DNA of 44,334 nt from Elusimicrobiota bacterium. GTDB taxonomy: Bacteria > Elusimicrobiota > Elusimicrobia > UBA1565 > UBA9628. Within the stretch, counting starts at the first letter, position 1; each line of letters starts with the position of its first letter. The stretch covers positions 1 through 44,334 of the forward strand of contig JACPFR010000006.1 in the NCBI GenBank assembly GCA_016182905.1. Direction: 5' to 3'. This document shows positions 1 through 12,000 of this stretch, one piece after another. Below the pieces are notes generated by a model, which searched no databases, was not told the DNA's origin, and saw only the letters and a program-made list of their open reading frames with translations. A program made the position numbers and the translations under genes.

Positions 1-1
1 C

Positions 2-3000
2 ACGGGCGTCGTCGCGGGCGGCGGCGGCGGGGCGGGCAACTACGCCGCCGGCGGCAACGGCGGCGCGGCCGGCAGCGCGGGCGGAGGCAGCGGCTCTTGC
101 GAGGGCTGCACGGGCCGCGGGGGCGCGGCCGGCAGCGGCGCCTTTACCGGCGCGGGCGGCGGCGCCTCCACCTTCAAGATGAACAGCGGCGGCTCGGGCG
201 GCGGCGGCGGCGGGCTTTACGGCTCGGCCGCGCTGTCGCAGCTGTTCCTGGGCTCCGGCGGCGGCGGCGGCGGCGCCAGCAACGAGGGTCCCGTAAACGG
301 CGCGGCCGGCGCCTCCGGCGGCGGCATCATCCTGATCCTCTCGTCGAGCGTCGTCAATTCGGGCACGATCGCCGCGAACGGCGGCGCGGCGTCCAACGGC
401 GGGAGCTACAGCAACTCGCCGTACGGCGGAGGCGGCGCGGGCTCCGGCGGCAGCGTCCTCATCCGCGCGCTCTCCTTCAACAACGCCGCGACCGTCACGG
501 CGTCCGGCGGAGGCGCGGGCAGCGCCGGCGCGAAGAGCGGAAGCAACGCCGGCGGCGCGGGCGGCGGCGGCGGCGGCGTGGGGCGCGTGCGCCTTGAGGC
601 CGACGCGCTCGTCGAGGGCACGGTCACTCCCGCCCCCGCGACGGAGGGCGCGCCGTCCGCGGCCGACTCGGATTGGGTGTTCTTCGACAACCCGGCGCCC
701 GCGGACGGCACGACGCTCGCGGCGACTCTTCTGCCCAACTCGGACGTCGCGGGCTCCTATGTCGAGAGCGACCCCACGCCCAGCAACCCGAACCTGATCG
801 CCGACGGCCAGGAGGGAGAGTGGGACTTCGCGCTCGACCCGGAGAACACCGTCTCGGGCCGCTACTACCTGCGCATGGCGCGTACTTCCGGCGCGCCCTT
901 GACGGGCTACGCCAATCTCGCGATCATCGACGCGCGCGTCCCCCCCTCCGCCGTCGACGAGCTGGCCGCGGCCGCGGTGCAGGGCAGTTCGACGACCTTG
1001 CTCCTCTCCTGGCCGGCGCCGGGCGACGACGGCGACACGGGGACGCTCCTCGCCGGCTCGTCCTTCTACATCCAGCACGCGACCTATTCCGCCGTCGCCT
1101 TCTCCACCACGGCGGCGCAAATAAGCCTCTCCACCGCGGGCGTCTTCCCCGGAGCCCTTCAGCAGTACCTGCTCGCCGGGCTGAGCGGCAACACGACGCA
1201 TTACCTGCGCGTCTGGACGGCGGACCCCGCCGGCAACTTCTCGACCTTGTCCAACGGGGCCACGACGGCGACCTTGGCGCCGGCGGTGAGCGCCGCGCGC
1301 GTTCACGCGGTGTTCGTCTCCAGCGTCACGGCGAACTGGGGCCCGCTGCCCGACGCGGCGGTGCAGGGCTCCTCGAACTCGGCTCTGGGCTACGTTCTCG
1401 AGGCCTCCACGGCCGCGGATTTCAGCGGCGTCGTCCGTTCCTCGCAGACTTTCGGCGTGAGCCTCAGCACCTTGAGCGTCCTGAGCCTGCCCGGGGGCGC
1501 GACGTATTATTTCCGGGTCGGTTCGCTCAACCTGGCCTCGGCGGCGCATTACGCGCTCGCGGGCTCCACCTACGTCGCCCCTTACTCCGCGGCGGACGCC
1601 ATCGTCGCCGCCCAGTCCACCGGGACTTGGTACTCCTCGAGCTCGTTCACGTTCTCCTCCAGTTTCGACGGAGCCGCCTACTATCGGGTGCTCTTCGACG
1701 CCAACGCGGGCCACGCCTGGACGGGCAGCGAGGCGCGCTGGGATCCGCCCGGCACCCTCACGGTCCAGGCGGCGACGGAAGGGCAGAACTGGCATCTGCA
1801 CGCTTTGCCCTACGACGCGGGCGGGGTCCCCGGCATCGCCCGCGACATCGGCCCGTTTTGGCGCGATGCAACCCCGCCCGGAGCCTCGCTGTTCCGCTCC
1901 TATAATTCCACCGCCGGCGCGCTCGCGGAGATCCAGCACAACGACCTGAGCTCCGGCGTCACGGTCCAGGTCACGATTTCGGACGTGCTGGCCGGCCTGC
2001 GCGCGTCGCCCGTCTCGCGCGTCGTCGGCTTCGAGGATGGCGTCCTGCCCGCGGGCTGGACGACGGGCGGGGACGCGGCCTGGGCCGTGCAGGGCGACGT
2101 CGTCCACGCCGGGACCTTCGCGGCCCGCTCCGGAGGCATCGCCGCCGACCAGTCCACCTGGCTGGAGGTTCCACTGACGACCTTGGGCGGCGGCGCGACC
2201 TTCTACCGCCGCGTCAGCTCAGAGAACGGCGAGGACGTCCTCGAGTTCATGGTCAACGGAAGCACGCGCGGGAGTTGGAGCGGCGAGTACCTCTGGGGCC
2301 CGTCCGCCTTCATCGTGGCGCCGGGCACCGCGACCTTGCGCTGGCGCTACTCCAAGAACGGCTGGGAGACCTCCGGCGCCGACGCCGCCTGGCTCGACGC
2401 CGTCTCTCTGCCGCCGGTCGTCGCGTTCAGCGCGCGCGTCTCCCGGGACGGGGGTGCGACCTGGTCGGTGGTGCAGACGACGGCCGCGGGCGCGGCCCCC
2501 TACCTGGCGCTCACGGGCGGCGACGCCTCGACGGCGGCGGAGACCTTGAAGATCCTGAACCTGGAGTTGAACCTCTCGACCAACAGCTCGACCTGCGCCG
2601 CGGCGGCGCCCTGCGCGGCGACCAACCAGGTGCTGTTCGTCGCCGAGGACATGGCCGGGAATATCCGCGAGAGCGGCCCTTACGCCGTCATCGTCGCGAC
2701 CACGCCCAGCGCGTGGGACGTCGCCTCCCCTTTCTCCACCGGCGCCTGGTACGCGGGCGTGGGCGTGCCCTTCGAGTCCTCCTTCTCGAGCGCGGCGTAT
2801 TACCGCTACCACTGGGACACCTCCGCCGCCCATGCCTGGACCGGGACGGAGCCGCTCTGGTCGCCGGCGACCGGCACTTTGACGGCGCCCGCGGTGGTGG
2901 ACAGCAAGGACTGGCATCTCCATGTCCTGCCCTACAACGTCGTCGACTCCTCCGGTCCGCCGCGCGTGCTCGGACCTTTCTGGCTCGACGCCGTGGGTCC

Positions 3001-6000
3001 CGCGGGCTCCGGCTTCAGCCACATCAGCTCCACCGGGGGTGTGCTCGGGGAAGCGCAGTTGACGGCTCTGTCCGGCGGGGCCACCGTCTTCCTGACGGCC
3101 GTCTCCGACTCCTTCAGCGGACTTCTCCTGTCCACCTTCGCCGTTCCCGGCGAGGCGGCCGCGGCACCCGGCGGCGCCGGGGCGCTGTACACCAACGACG
3201 GGGGTGCCTCCTGGATCGGCTTCTCCTCGGCCGCGAGCTACGCGGGCGCGGCGTCCGCCTTCCTGTCGCTGGAGGTCTTTCAAGGCCGCCTCTACGCCGG
3301 ACAGGGGACCGCCGCCGGGAACGGCGACGTGTACGCCTGCAGCCCCGCGGCGACGGGCCTGCCCGGCGTCTGCGAGGCGGGCGATTGGGCGCTCAGCGGC
3401 GACAACGCGCACGCCGCGGTGAACTCCTTGGCCGTGTTCCAGGGCCGGCTCTACGCGGGCCTGGGCAACAGCCTCGGGCAGGACGACATCCAGGTCTTCG
3501 ACGGCGCCTCCTGGACGAGCAGCTTCGACAGCAATTTGGGCGCGGGGTACGGCATCGGAGCCATGTCGGCGTACAAAGGGAAGCTGTACGCCGCCCGCAT
3601 CGGCGTCCAAGTCGGGGAAGGCGACGTGCTCGTCTGCGACCCGGCGAAGACCGGCGCGTCCGCCGTCTGCGACCCCGCCGACTGGTCGTTGTCCTACGAC
3701 GGCGGGCGCAACTCCTTCCATTCGCTCGCCGTCTTCAACGGCCTGCTCTACGCCGGACAGGGCAACTTCAGCGACGCAGGCGACGTCTACGTCTGCCGTC
3801 CGCGGACCGTCGGGGACCCGCTCGCCTGCGAGAACGGCGACTGGAGCCTCAGCCGCGACGGCGCGGCCGCCCGCGTGCACGCCCTCGAGGCCTTCGGCGG
3901 ACGCCTTTACGCCGCGATGGGCGCCGCGACGGGCCAAGGCGACATCTACGTCTGCGACCCGGCTTTGACGGGCCAGCCCCACGCCTGCGAGAGCGGGGAC
4001 TGGAGCCTCGACTACGACGGCGCGGCCGCCTCCGTCTCGAGCCTGCGCGCCTACAAGGGCTTCCTCTACGCCGGGCTGGGGAGCGCGGCGGGCAACGGGG
4101 ACATTTTGGTCCGCGCCGGCGGCGCCTGGAAGCCGGTGTTCGACGGCCTCCAGGAGAACATCTACGCTCTCATGCCGTTCTCGGGGGACCTCTACGCGGG
4201 ACAAGGCGACGTCTCTCCCGACGGCGTCGTCCTGCGCCTGGCGCCGCGGGTCTCCTCGATGACGGTCACCGGCGCCGACGGCACGATCGCGGCGCAAAGC
4301 GCCTCGGCGCTCATCGCGACCTTGTCGGGCTCGACCGCCGCGACGGCCTGCGGCGGCGCGTTCCCGTGCTCGGCGCGCAACCAGGTCCTCTTCGGGGTCG
4401 TCGACCTCGCCGGCTCCGTCTCTCATTTCGGACCCTACGCGCTCATCGTCTCCACGACGCCGAGCGCGGGCGAGGTCGTCGGCCCCTCCACGGGGACGTG
4501 GCTGGCGACGAGCACGATGTCATTCGCGAGCCCTTTCGTCTCGGCGGCCTATTACCGCTACGTCTGGGACACCTCGGCCGCGCACACCTGGACTGAGGCC
4601 GAGACGCTCTGGAATCCCTCCGCGGGGATCGCTCTGCAGGCCGCCCCCGCGGGGCAGAACTGGTACTTCCACGTCCTGCCTTACAACCTCGCCGGGAGCT
4701 CGGGGACGCCGCGCGATATGGGACCGTTCTGGTCGGACGGCGCGCCGCCCGTCGCCTCGCAGTTCCGTCTTTACAGTTCCAGCGGCGGGCTCATGGGCGA
4801 GAGCCAGGCCATCGACCTGCTCGCCGGCGCGACCGTGGAGATCCGTCTCCAGGATACCATGAGCGGGCTCCTGCTGAGCACGGGCGCCTTCCCCGGCGGG
4901 CCGCCCGCCTCGGGCGGTCCCGGCGTCGTCTTCTCGACGGACGCCGGTCGCACCTGGAGCGCGCTGGGCGCCCCGGTGCTCTCGTACTCCGACGCCAACA
5001 ACACGTCGCGCCTGGCCGTGTACCGCGACCGCCTGTACGCGGGCATCGGTCAAGGAACGTCCGACGGCGACGTCTACGCCTGCAACCCCGCGGCCACGGG
5101 GAACGCGGCGACCTGCGAGACGGGGGACTGGAGCCTCTCACGCAACACGAGCAACGACGAGGTCGCCTCCTTCGCCGTGTTCAACGACAGGCTCTACGCC
5201 GGCTACGGCAACGACGCGGGCGAGGGCGACGTCGAGGTCTTCGACGGGACGACGTGGAGCGTCTCCTACAACGGCGCGCAGAATTACATGCTGAGCCTGG
5301 CCGAGTTCCGCGGGCGCCTCTACGCGGCCCAGGCCGGCGCGACGGGCGCGGGCGACCTGCTGGTCTGCGCCCCGGCCGCGACCGGCGACGCGTCGACCTG
5401 CGAGGCCGCGGACTGGTCGATCGCGCGCGACGGCACCGGCCCCAACGCCTACGGCTTGACGGTGTTCAACGGCGCGCTCTACGTCCAGATGGACGTAGGC
5501 GCCGGCTTGAAGCTGTTCGCCTGCACGCCCGGCGCGACGGGGGCAGCGGACGTCTGCGACGCGGGCGACTGGACGGACGCCGGTGCGCCGACGCCGAACG
5601 GCGGCGACCACGTCGCCCACGCCGGCCGGCTGTTCCTGGGCGGCAGTACCTGGATCTATGCCTGCGACCCCTCGCTCTCCGGGCGCGCCGAGCTCTGCGA
5701 GAGCGGCGACTGGGTCCAGGAGTACTCCGGCAACAACACGGTCTACTTCGGCCGACTCGGGAGCCAGCTCTACGCCTCGGCCTTGAACACGACCGTCTTG
5801 ACGCGCTCCAGCGCCTCCTGGGTCACGGTCGCCGGGCTGCCCACGTCGCTGCGCTCCCTGAAGTCCTTCAACGGCCGGCTCTACGCGGGCGACGCCGCCG
5901 CCGACGTCTATCTTCTCGCCCCGCTGGTCTCGTCTTCGACCGTCACCGGCGCCGACGGCTCCACCGCTCTGGAGACGCTCTCGGCCGTCCTGCCGACCTT

Positions 6001-9000
6001 GGCCAACTCGACCAACACCGAGACCTGCGGCGGGGGCTATCCCTGCGGCGCCACCAATCAGGTCGCTTTCACGGTCATGGACGCCGCGGGCAACGCGCGC
6101 TGGGCGGGCCCCTACGCCGTCATCGTGGCGACCACGCCCGACGCGGGAGCGGTTTCCGGGCCGTCGACGCGCGCCTGGGTGAGCTACGCCACCTTCACCT
6201 TCGTCTCGACCTTCGCCAACGCGTCCTCCTACCGCCGCGCCTGGACGACCTCCCCCTCGCATTCCTGGACGGAGAGCGAGACCCTGTGGAACGGCGCCGA
6301 CGGCCCCGTGGTCTTCGAGGCGGCCGCGCCGGGAACCCAATACTATCTGCACGTCCTCCCGTACAATATCGCGAACGCCTCCGGGGCGCCGCGCGCGCTC
6401 GGACCGTATCGGCGCGACTCCGTCTCGCCCGCCTTCAGCGCGTACCGCGTCGTGAGCTCCACGGGCGGGCTCATGGGCGAGACCCAACTCGTCGACCTCT
6501 TCGCGGGGGTGACGGTGCAGATCCAAGTGCAGGACCCGCTCAGCGGCCTGCACGTCGCGACGAGCGCCTCGGCGGGCGAGTCTCCGGCGCCGTCCGGCGG
6601 CTTCGGCGTGATCTACTCGACCGACGGGGGCGCGAGCTGGGCCGCCTTCGCCGCGGCGGCGAGCTCCGCGACGCTCAACGACAGCTTCGAGAGCCTGGCC
6701 GTATTCCGCGATCGTCTTTACGCGGGGCAGGGCTACGGCTTCGGCGACGGTGACGTGTACGCCTGCGACCCGGCGTTGAGCGGGTCGCCCACGGACTGCG
6801 AGACGGCGGATTGGACGCTGTCTCGCGATAACGCCAACTACCGGGTGGACGCTCTATTCGTCTTCAACGACCGGCTCTACGCCGGCTACGGCGGCACCGG
6901 CGGCAACGGGGACATTGACGTCTTCGACGGGACGACCTGGTCTCTGAGCCGCGACGGGTCGGCCTACCAGATCGGGGCCCTCGCCGCCTACGGCGGCAGG
7001 CTCTACGCCGGGCAGGGCGACACCTCCGGAAACGGAGACGTGCTCGTCTGCGACCCCGCGCTCACGGGCGCCGCCTCCTCCTGCGAGAGCGGGGACTGGT
7101 CGGTCGCCTACGACAGCTCGGCCTACGCCGCGACGGCGCTCGTCGAGTTCTCCGGCCGCCTCTACGCGGGCTTCGGCTCGGTCTACAGCAACGGCGCGGG
7201 CGACGTCATGGTCTTCGACGGCCGGTCCTGGACCTCCAGCTACGACGGCGCCCTCGACAAGGTCAACGCCTTCGCGGTCTACGGCGGCCGCTTGTACGCG
7301 GCCATGGGCGACGACGCGGGCGAGGGCGACATACTGGTCTGCGACCCCAAGGCCACGGGCCTGCCGGCGGCCTGCGAGCAGGCGGACTGGAGCGTCTCGC
7401 ACGACGGCGCGACGACCAACGTCGAGAGCCTGGGCGTCTTCAACGGCCTGCTCTACGCGGGCGTCGGCGGGTCCTCGGGCCAGGGCGACTTGCTGGTCTT
7501 CGACGGCACCGCCTGGAAGCGGGCCTACGACGGGACGTCGCAGAGCATTCCGGCGCTGGCGGCTTTCTCGGGGCGCCTCTACGCGGGCACGAGCCTGGCC
7601 GGGGCGGCCTCGGTGCAGCGCCTGACGCCCGCCGTCGCCTCGATGACCTACACGGCGGCGCACGGCTCGACGGCCCTGGAGACGCTCTCGGCCGTCATCC
7701 CGGCCTTCGTCGACTCTCAGAACGCGGCGACCTGCGCCGGCGTCGCGCCCTGCGCGGCCACCAACCAGGTCCTGTTCGCGGCGGGCGACCTCGCGGCGAA
7801 CGCGATCTACGGCCCCTACGCGGTGCTCGTCGACACCGCGGTGAGCGCGAACGCGAACGACGTCGTCTCGATACGCTCCACCGGCACCTGGTACGCGACA
7901 AGCTCGTTCACCTTCTCGTCCTCCTTCGCCGGCGCCGGCTACTACCGCTACGTCTTCGACGCGAGCGCCACGCACGCCTTCAACGACGCGGAGCCCGTGT
8001 GGAACTCAGGCATTCTGAGCACCGGCCCCCCCGCCGGCGGCGCGGCCTTCTACCTGCACGTCAAGCCCTTCACGCTCTCGGACACGGCGGGCGCGACCCG
8101 CGACCTGGGCCCTTTCCGCTTCGACCCGAGCACGCCCGTGCTGTCGGGCTTCGCGGCGCTCGACCTCGGGGGCGCGCCGCTGGCGGAAGGCGCGCCGCTG
8201 CGCCTCGCCTCGGGCGTCACCGTCCAGATATCCGTGCAGGATTTCCTCAGCGGCCTGAGCACGCGCCCGAGCCTCGCTTCCGATCGCTTCGAGAGCGGCC
8301 TGCCGGAGCGCTGGATCTCCACCGGCCCGGCGGCGTGGTACGCGACGGCGGACTCGGCCAACAGCGGCGCCTTCAGCCTGCGCGCGGGGACCATCACGCA
8401 CGGCCAGTCGACGGGCGTCGAGCTGGTGCGCCGCGTGCGCGCGGGCTCGCTGACCTTCTTCCGGCGCGTCAGCTCCGAGGCCGACTTCGATTTCCTGCGC
8501 TTTTACATCGACGGCCAGCTCCAGGCCGCGTGGAGCGGCACGGTCGCCTGGGGGCAGGCCTCGATCGACGTGACGGCGGGCACGCATACTTTCCGTTGGA
8601 GCTACGTGAAGGACGGGACGCTCAGTCTTGGCCAGGACAGCGCGTGGATCGACGACGTCGTCTTCCCCGGCTCGGCCTACAGCGTGTCTTACACGACGGA
8701 CGCGGGCGCCAGCTGGCGCGTCGCCGTCGCCACGGTCGCGACGGCGTCCCCCTATGTCGCGCTGACCGGCAACGAGGGCTCGACCGGCCTGGAGACGCTG
8801 ACGGCCTACCGTCTCGACTTCACCCGTTCCACGAGCCCGGCGACCTGCGCCGGCTCTTCCCCCTGCGCCGCGACCAACCAGGTGGTCTTCAGCGCCGCCG
8901 ACCGGGCGGAGAACGACAGCTATGGGCCGTACGCCGTCCTCGTCGACACCGAGGCGTATCCCGGCTGTACCACGACGCGCAACGTCCACAAGACGAACGG

Positions 9001-12000
9001 CCTCTACACCACGATCACTCAGGCTCTCGACTCTCTGCCCTCGTCCTTGACCGGGCATTCCTGCGTGGTCATACGCGACGGGGCGACCTACGCCGAGCAG
9101 GTGACGGTGCAGAACTTCACCAACAACGGCTCGTCGATCACGATCATGGCCGATCCGGCGTCCGGCCTTCGGCCGGTGGTCTCGCCTCCCGCGTCGTCCA
9201 CGGCGGCCTTCCTGATCGCCAACGCCTCGGTCAACGTGACGGGCCTCGACGTCGTCGTCGCGGAGAGCGTCCCTTACGGCATCAGCGCGTCCTCGAGCCA
9301 CGTGACGCTCAGCTCCGTGACCGTCGGCGGGGGCGCGAGCCTCTACGCGGCGGGCGTCAGGATCAGCTCATGGAGCGCCGTGAGCGGCAGCAGCATCGCC
9401 GTGGGAAACGCGCACGGCCTGTGGCTCGACTCGACTGCGCGGAAGACCGAGGTCTCCTTCAGCACGGTCCAGGCGGCGAGCGCGTCCTACTACGCGCTTT
9501 ACGCCAACGGCGCCTCTTCCAACGCGTTCACGTCGGTCACGGCGCGCAACCCGGGCGGAACCGCGGCCGTGTTCGACGCGGGCGCGGCCTACAACACGAT
9601 CAGCTTGAGCACGATGTCGACCGCCTCCGGCGGCTACGCGCTCTTCCTGTCCGGCGCCTCGTCGAACACGATCGCCGGAAGCTATATCGGCAACGCGGCG
9701 GGCTCGGCCGCCGTCCTCGATGCCGGCGCCGTCTTCAACACGATCAGCGCGAGCACGATGGCGAGCAACTCCGGCGCCGCTTACGCTCTCTACCTGAACG
9801 GCGCCTCGTCGAACACGATCACGGGCAGCCTCGCGAGTAATCCAAGCGGCAACGCCGCCGGGCTCGTCTCCGGAGCGAACCGCAACACGGTCGTCCTCAG
9901 CACGATGATCTCCGCGGGCGTCAATCGCGTCGGCCTGCTCATGGACGCGGCGTCCCGCAACACCGTCCTGCAGTCGTACGCTGGCGGCGAGAACGGCGCC
10001 GGCGCCTACATCTCGAACGCCTCGAACTTCAACGCCTTCAGCCAAAGCACCTTCACGAGCGCGGCCGCCGCTTACCGCGGGCTCCTGCTCGACAACGCCG
10101 ATTTCAGCGACATCGCCGGCTGCGTGATCTCGAACGCCGCCGGCGACGCTCTCGAGATCTACGGGATCTACGACACGATCAGCCTCTCGACGATCACGGC
10201 CGGCGGCGTCGGCCTGACGCTGACCGCCGCGTCGACCGTGTCCGTGCACGGCTCCTACATCCAGGGCTCGACGGCCGCCCTGATCTCGGGCTCGACGGGG
10301 ACTATCATCGGCGGCTCCGTCTTCGTCGCGACGAACACGGCCGGCTCCGCCCTGGCGTTGGCGGGCGGCAGCGTCAACCTGACGTTCGCGACCAGCACCT
10401 TGCTCGCCCCCTCCCTGGGCCGCGGGCTGGCGCTCAACGAGGGCAATGTCGGCGTCGTGAGCCTCGGAAGCGTGACCTTCGCGGGCGCGGCGCGCGGCAT
10501 CGAGATATCCACGCAGGGCGCGCTCTTCACGCTCGCGGTCGACTCGGTCACCTTCCGGGGCCTGGCCTCGGGCGCCACCGCCGTCCACTTCCTGGGCGGG
10601 ACCTTCACTTCCACCTTCACGCTCGCCAATTTCGAGGACGCGAGCGTCGGCGCCAACGTGAGCGCCGCGGCCCTGGACCCCGCGTCGCGCATCACGATGA
10701 ACGCCCACTACGGCGCGCGCACGGGTCAGGACTATGAGAACGACCCCAACTCGCTCGTGTACTGGGAGGATTCCTCTTACCCGGGCTGCGTGGTGACCAG
10801 GAACGTGGGCGCGGGGCGGGCGTACGCGACCATCTCGGCGGGCGTGGCGGCCCTGCCGTCGACTTTGACCGGCCACTCGTGCGTGGTCATCCGCGACGGG
10901 GCGACCTACGGCGAGCAGGTGCTGGTGGAAGGCTTCACCATGGGCGGCTCGTCGATCTCGATCTTCACGGACCCGGCCGTGGGCTCGCCGGCGCTGCTGG
11001 ACCCGCCGGCTTCGTCCACGGCGGCGTTCGTCATCAAGAACGCCTCGGTCAACGTGCTGGGCCTCGACATCCGCGTGGACCAGAACATCCCGTATGGCGT
11101 CTTCGCGTCATCTTCCCATGTCCAGCTGTCGAGCGTCTCGGTGAGCACGAGCGGGAGCCTCGGCATCTACGCGGCGGGCGTGCGCATCAGCTCTTGGAGC
11201 GCCGTCCGCTACAGCTCGGTGACCGTGTGGGGCGCGCACGGCATCTGGCTCGACGGCTCCACGATGACCGTCGTGTCCTACAGCAGCGCGCAGGCCAAGA
11301 GCGCGGCGTCCTACGCGCTCCACCTCCTAGGCGCCGAGCACAATACGGTCACGGGCTCCTACGTCCAAAATCTGGCCGGCGACGCCGCCTATCTCTCCGC
11401 CGACTCGGACTACAACGCCGTCATCCAGAGCACCATGGTCTCCAGCGCCGCGCTGTACTACGGACTCCACGTCGTCGCCTCCGACGGCAACACGGTGACG
11501 GGCTCCTACATGAGGAACCTGTCGACGGTGGGCGGCGGCCTCCACCTGGACGCCGGCTCCGACTTCAACGTCATCAGCCAGAGCACCATGGTCGCCGACA
11601 GCCTGAACTTCTCCGCGCTCTTTCTCACCGGCGCCGGCAGCAACACGGTGACGGGCTCCTACATGCAGAACCTGGGGGGCTACAGCGCCAACCTGAGCGG
11701 AGCCGACGGCAACACCATCAGCCTCAGCACCATGGTCTCCAACATCTCGACGCGCTACGCCCTCTATGTCAACGGCTCCGACAGCAACACGGTGGCCGGC
11801 TCCTACATCCAGAATATCGCGGGGACCTCCGCCGTCCTGTTCACCGGGTCCGACTACAACACCCTCAGCCAGAGCACCATGGTCTCCGGCGGCGCGGCCA
11901 CCTACGCTCTCCACCTCAGCGGCGCCGACTGGAACGCGGTCACGGGCTGCTACGCGCAGAACCTGGCCGGTGAAGGCGCCCGCCTGAACCTCGGTTCCGA

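Noticed and set aside
2219-4426. Long - strand open frame over propeller 1
   Set aside because: Low-complexity Arg/Val/Gly translation with no domain; a shadow of the + strand repeats.
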